The notes under the pieces are model-generated. The model ran no database searches and was not told the DNA's origin. It was given only the letters and a program-made list of their open reading frames with translations. Positions 60,019 to 64,000 of a stretch of DNA of 64,000 bases are shown piece by piece. A program made the position numbers and the translations under genes. The stretch's first letter is position 1, and every line of letters begins with the position of its first letter. Source of the DNA: Caulobacter sp. NIBR1757 (GTDB lineage: Bacteria; Pseudomonadota; Alphaproteobacteria; Caulobacterales; Caulobacteraceae); contig NZ_CP115463.1 of assembly GCF_027912495.1 (NCBI RefSeq), positions 4,228,501 through 4,292,500 on the forward strand, in the 5' to 3' direction.

Positions 60019-60957
60019 TCAATCCGCCTCGAGGCGGGCCACGAAGGCCTCCGCGTCCGGGCGGGCCGAGAGGAACCAGTCGCGGTCGCGCTTGACCCCT
60101 TCGATGGTGGCGGCGGCGACCATGCCGTCGTCGGTGAAGCGCCAGAAGCGATAGCCGAGGGGGCCGAGGGCCGCCTGCACCGCCTCGCCGTGGCCGCGCA
60201 GAACCTCGCAGATGATGTCGGGCTTGAGCCGTTGCAGGGTCTGCATGCCGCCGCGCAGCACCTCGCCCTCGAAACCCTCGACGTCGATCTTCATGGCCAT
60301 CGGGCCGGTTTCGGCGGCGAAGCGGTGGTCGAGGGTCTCGACCGGAATGGAGATGCCGCCCTCGAAGGTCGAGCCGAGCGACAGGGAGGAGGCCAGGCTG
60401 GAGAGGTTGTTGCTGCGCGGCATGGTCATGGCCCCCATCTCGCCGCCGAGACCGCAAAGATGGGCCTGGACGCGGCCGATCAGGTCGTTCTCGACGATGT
60501 TGCGCTGGATCAGCAGGTGGTTGTCGGGGACGATCTCGAAGGCGTGGCTGCGGATGGCGGGGTTCACCCGGGCGGCGGTCAGGGCGAAGAGGCCGGTGTA
60601 GCTGCCGATATCGAGGAAGACGGCGGCCTCGGCGCTGATCATTTCCAGGGCCAGCATGGCCAGGCGATCACCGCGCCGGCCGGGCTGGCCGTCGTGCCAG
60701 AAGAGCTCGCGGGCGATCTGGTCGATGGTCGGATCGAGCAGGCGCACCTCCTGGCCATCCCGGGTGCGGTAGCTGGCGCAGCGGACGGCGACCGGCAGGC
60801 GGTGCTTCCAGTTTCCGCCGGTGGCGCGGGCCAGGGCGATCAGGGCCGGATTGATCACGGGCAGGGCGAGGGCGTCGCGGACCAGGGGCTTGAGGCCGCC
60901 CCAGTTCATCCGTCGCATGTCCTTGTCGGAGATGGTCTTGCCAGCGGCCTCGGCCAT
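60019..60957 (-). CDS. FkbM-family methyltransferase
   Basis: The 312-residue enzyme shows the SAM-binding motif AVFLDIGSYTGLFALTAAR near residue 114, FEIVPDNHLLIQRNI as motif II and MAMKIDVEGFEGEVLRGG near residue 222, all typical of FkbM methyltransferases. These O-methylate sugars or other small acceptors in surface glycan or antibiotic pathways. The N-terminal 100 residues are a family-variable extension. AGGGGAA precedes the ATG at 60957. It is co-oriented with and 10 bp downstream of the epimerase gene. Confidence 0.85.
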   Translation of the reverse strand: MAEAAGKTISDKDMRRMNWGGLKPLVRDALALPVINPALIALARATGGNWKHRLPVAVRCASYRTRDGQEVRLLDPTIDQIARELFWHDGQPGRRGDRLAMLALEMISAEAAVFLDIGSYTGLFALTAARVNPAIRSHAFEIVPDNHLLIQRNIVENDLIGRVQAHLCGLGGEMGAMTMPRSNNLSSLASSLSLGSTFEGGISIPVETLDHRFAAETGPMAMKIDVEGFEGEVLRGGMQTLQRLKPDIICEVLRGHGEAVQAALGPLGYRFWRFTDDGMVAAATIEGVKRDRDWFLSARPDAEAFVARLEAD

Positions 60958-60967
60958 CACAATTCCC

Positions 60968-61978
60968 CTAGAGCGGACCGTTGTAGCCGCGGTACCAGTC
61001 GACGAAGTTGCGAACCCCCTCCTCGACCGTCACTTTCGGCTGGTAGCCGACGACGCGGGCGAGATCGGTGACGTCGGCCTCGGTATCAGGCACGTCGCCG
61101 GGCTGCAGGGGCAGCATTTCCATGATCGCCTTGCGGCCGAGGCACTCTTCCAGCACCTCGATGTAGCGCAACAGCTCGACCTGCTGCTCCGCCCCGATGT
61201 TGAACAATCGGTAGGGGGCGTTGCTGGTGGCGGGGTCGGGATTGTTGCTGTCCCAGGCCGGGTCCGGCGCGGCCGGCTGGTCGAGCACGCGGACGACGCC
61301 TTCGACGATGTCGTCGATGTAGGTGAAGCTGCGCTTGTGCTTGCCGTGGTTGAAGACCTGGATCGGTTCGCCGGCCAGGATCTTCTTGGTGAACAGGAAC
61401 AGGGCCATGTCCGGCCGGCCCCAGGGGCCGTAGACGGTGAAGAAGCGCAGGCCCGTGCAGGGAAAGCCGTAGAGGTGGGCGTAACTGTGCGCCATCTGCT
61501 CGTTGGCCTTCTTGGTCGCCGCATAGAGGGTCAGCGGGTGTTCGGCGCTGTCGTGCACCGTGAAGGGCATGTTGGTGTTGGCCCCGTAGACGCTGCTGGT
61601 CGAGGCGAAGACCAGGTGCTCGACGCCGTTGTGGCGGCAGCCCTCGAGAATGTGCAGGAAGCCGGTGACGTTGGACTGCACATAGACGTGCGGGTTGGTC
61701 GCCGCGTAGCGCACCCCGGCCTGGGCGGCGAGGTTGATGACCCGCTGGGGCTGGTGTTTGGCGAAGGCCGCCTCCATCGCCTCGCGGTCGGCGAGGTCGA
61801 TCTGCAGCGCAGTGTAGTTGTCGTGGTCGAGGGTGCGGGCCAGGCGGGCGCGCTTCAACGCCGGGTCATAATAGTCGTTCATGACGTCGAGGCCGATGAC
61901 CTCGTCGCCGCGCGCCAGCAGCTTCAACGAGACCGCCGAGCCGATGAAGCCGGCGCTGCCGGTGACCATGACCTTCAT
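60968..61978 (-). CDS. UDP-glucuronate 4-epimerase-like NAD-dependent epimerase
   Basis: The 336-residue extended SDR has the NAD motif [17 protein letters not shown], the [16 protein letters not shown] segment and [20 protein letters not shown]. The catalytic Tyr-x-x-x-Lys lies in [15 protein letters not shown], and [18 protein letters not shown] follows. This pattern is that of UDP-glucuronate 4-epimerase (GAE/CapI/LpsL). With the TviB-like dehydrogenase encoded upstream it could equally act on UDP-GlcNAc-uronate, as TviC does. The ATG at 61978 gives the canonical N-terminus [11 protein letters not shown]. Confidence 0.83.
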   Translation of the reverse strand: MKVMVTGSAGFIGSAVSLKLLARGDEVIGLDVMNDYYDPALKRARLARTLDHDNYTALQIDLADREAMEAAFAKHQPQRVINLAAQAGVRYAATNPHVYVQSNVTGFLHILEGCRHNGVEHLVFASTSSVYGANTNMPFTVHDSAEHPLTLYAATKKANEQMAHSYAHLYGFPCTGLRFFTVYGPWGRPDMALFLFTKKILAGEPIQVFNHGKHKRSFTYIDDIVEGVVRVLDQPAAPDPAWDSNNPDPATSNAPYRLFNIGAEQQVELLRYIEVLEECLGRKAIMEMLPLQPGDVPDTEADVTDLARVVGYQPKVTVEEGVRNFVDWYRGYNGPL

Positions 61979-62015
61979 TCTTGCGCGTTCCCTGTCGCCG
62001 CTATCCGGCACACCC

Positions 62016-63293
<1,278 letters not shown>

Positions 63294-63309
63294 TCGAAAG
63301 CTCCGGAAA

Positions 63310-64000
63310 CTATGACTCGGCCCGGTCGGCAGAGGCGGCGCGGGGCGCCAGCATCAGACCGCAGGCCAGGGCGAAGACACACATCATCGCCGGTGTGCGC
63401 AGGGGATAGTCGACCAGACTGTGGGCGAGCAAGAGGCCGATGACCAGACTGGCCGCCCGGGCGCCGGTTCCGCCGCCTCTGGAGGCGTCCGGACCGGAAC
63501 GCTGCCGCCAGGCGCGCAGGGCGGTCCGCCCGAACCAGACCAGGAAGGCGGCCATCACCGCGGCGCCGAGCAGGCCGGTCTCGACCAGCAGTTCCAGCCA
63601 GTCGTCGTGGGCGTGGTTGACATAGGTGTTCTGCATCGAGCCCGAGGTCTCGTGCATCATGTAGATCGGCACGAAGCTGCCGAGACCCGAGCCGAAGGGG
63701 GCGTAGGTCAAGGCGGCGCCCGAGGCGACCTGGGCGGCCGGAATGCGAATCTCGGTGTCGAAGCCGCCGCCGAGGCGATCGAAGACGCTGCCGAAGACCA
63801 GGGGCGCGCTGACCGCGGCGAGGCCGAGCAGCAGCACGCCGCCAGCCAGGACCAGACGGCCCCGGTCCTTCGCCAGCCCGGCCCGCCAGCCCATGGCGAC
63901 GGCGCCGAGCAGGCCGAGGCCGAGCAACAGGGCGCCGGCCCGCGACTGGGTCATCAGCACCCCGGCCCCCGCCAGCAGGACCAGCGCCAGCATGATGGCG
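63310..64000 (-). CDS. O-antigen ligase/polymerase family protein (partial)
   Basis: This is the C-terminal part of a Wzy/WaaL-type membrane protein. It has several hydrophobic helices and the conserved large periplasmic loop with QNTYVNHAHDDWLELLVETG (His of the ligase/polymerase family). A basic cytoplasmic loop (RTALRAWRQRSGPDASRGGG) and final helices follow. Such proteins polymerise or ligate glycan repeat units. Full-length members exceed 400 residues, so the N-terminus lies beyond the window; the Met at 63993 is probably internal. Confidence 0.75.
   Translation of the reverse strand, partial: AIMLALVLLAGAGVLMTQSRAGALLLGLGLLGAVAMGWRAGLAKDRGRLVLAGGVLLLGLAAVSAPLVFGSVFDRLGGGFDTEIRIPAAQVASGAALTYAPFGSGLGSFVPIYMMHETSGSMQNTYVNHAHDDWLELLVETGLLGAAVMAAFLVWFGRTALRAWRQRSGPDASRGGGTGARAASLVIGLLLAHSLVDYPLRTPAMMCVFALACGLMLAPRAASADRAES

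Overview
The window is GC-rich, densely coded bacterial chromosome. Several things point to Caulobacterales (a Caulobacter, Phenylobacterium or Brevundimonas relative): a 988-residue TonB-dependent receptor, a perfect CtrA box, two perfect FNR/FixK boxes, a Zur with a His-rich N-terminus and a DUF484-xerC pair. The placement is an inference from gene content; no search was run. There is no rRNA gene, CRISPR array or intact prophage.

Layout. 1-10232: housekeeping and transport genes (lipoprotein, Ca2+/Na+ antiporter, Zur, thioesterase, alpha/beta hydrolase, dienoyl-CoA isomerase-like crotonase, pentapeptide-repeat protein, CorA, CHAP protein, acyltransferase, TerC). 10233-15400: a visibly less GC-rich island with a RiPP system. 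It holds a 78-residue double-glycine precursor, a radical SAM/SPASM maturase, a divergent secreted orphan, a very short HlyD-like adaptor and a C39 peptidase/ABC exporter. A CtrA box sits in the precursor promoter. 15405-25286: SDR and AraC pair, TonB receptor with a response regulator, RoxA-like di-haem protein divergent from a P450, host-attachment-family protein. 25448-35991: regulators, priA, transaldolase, DUF484-xerC, GFA protein, DUF2167 protein, ATP-dependent DNA ligase, and an HxlR regulator divergent from a GST with twin operators between them.

35788-43835: an SQR-DUF2892 operon with an FNR/FixK box, a DegT aminotransferase, tandem MscS channels, a reverse-transsulfuration pair (cystathionine beta-synthase and gamma-lyase) and a GmhB-like phosphatase. 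43901-54341: LysR divergent from a cupin-MFS pair, DUF1993, a P450-rubredoxin-acyl-CoA dehydrogenase operon sharing an FNR/FixK box with a divergent AGE epimerase, and cysD-cysNC. REP-like inverted repeats sit inside both sulfur operons.

54564-64000: a surface-polysaccharide locus on the minus strand (glycosyltransferase-like protein, pyruvyl transferase, EpsG-like polymerase, FkbM methyltransferase, GAE-type epimerase, TviB-like dehydrogenase, O-antigen ligase cut by the window end). It is split at 57913-60018 by accessory DNA: small ORFs, a winged-helix-like protein ending in an SSB-type tip (DDEIPF), a tRNA-Arg-like gene with changes at invariant bases, and a truncated IS1-type transposase.

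The best candidate for an undescribed system is the RiPP island. Its maturase, leader and exporter resemble the XYE/triceptide (three-residue cyclophane) type, but the core peptide looks new and the promoter appears tied to the cell cycle.
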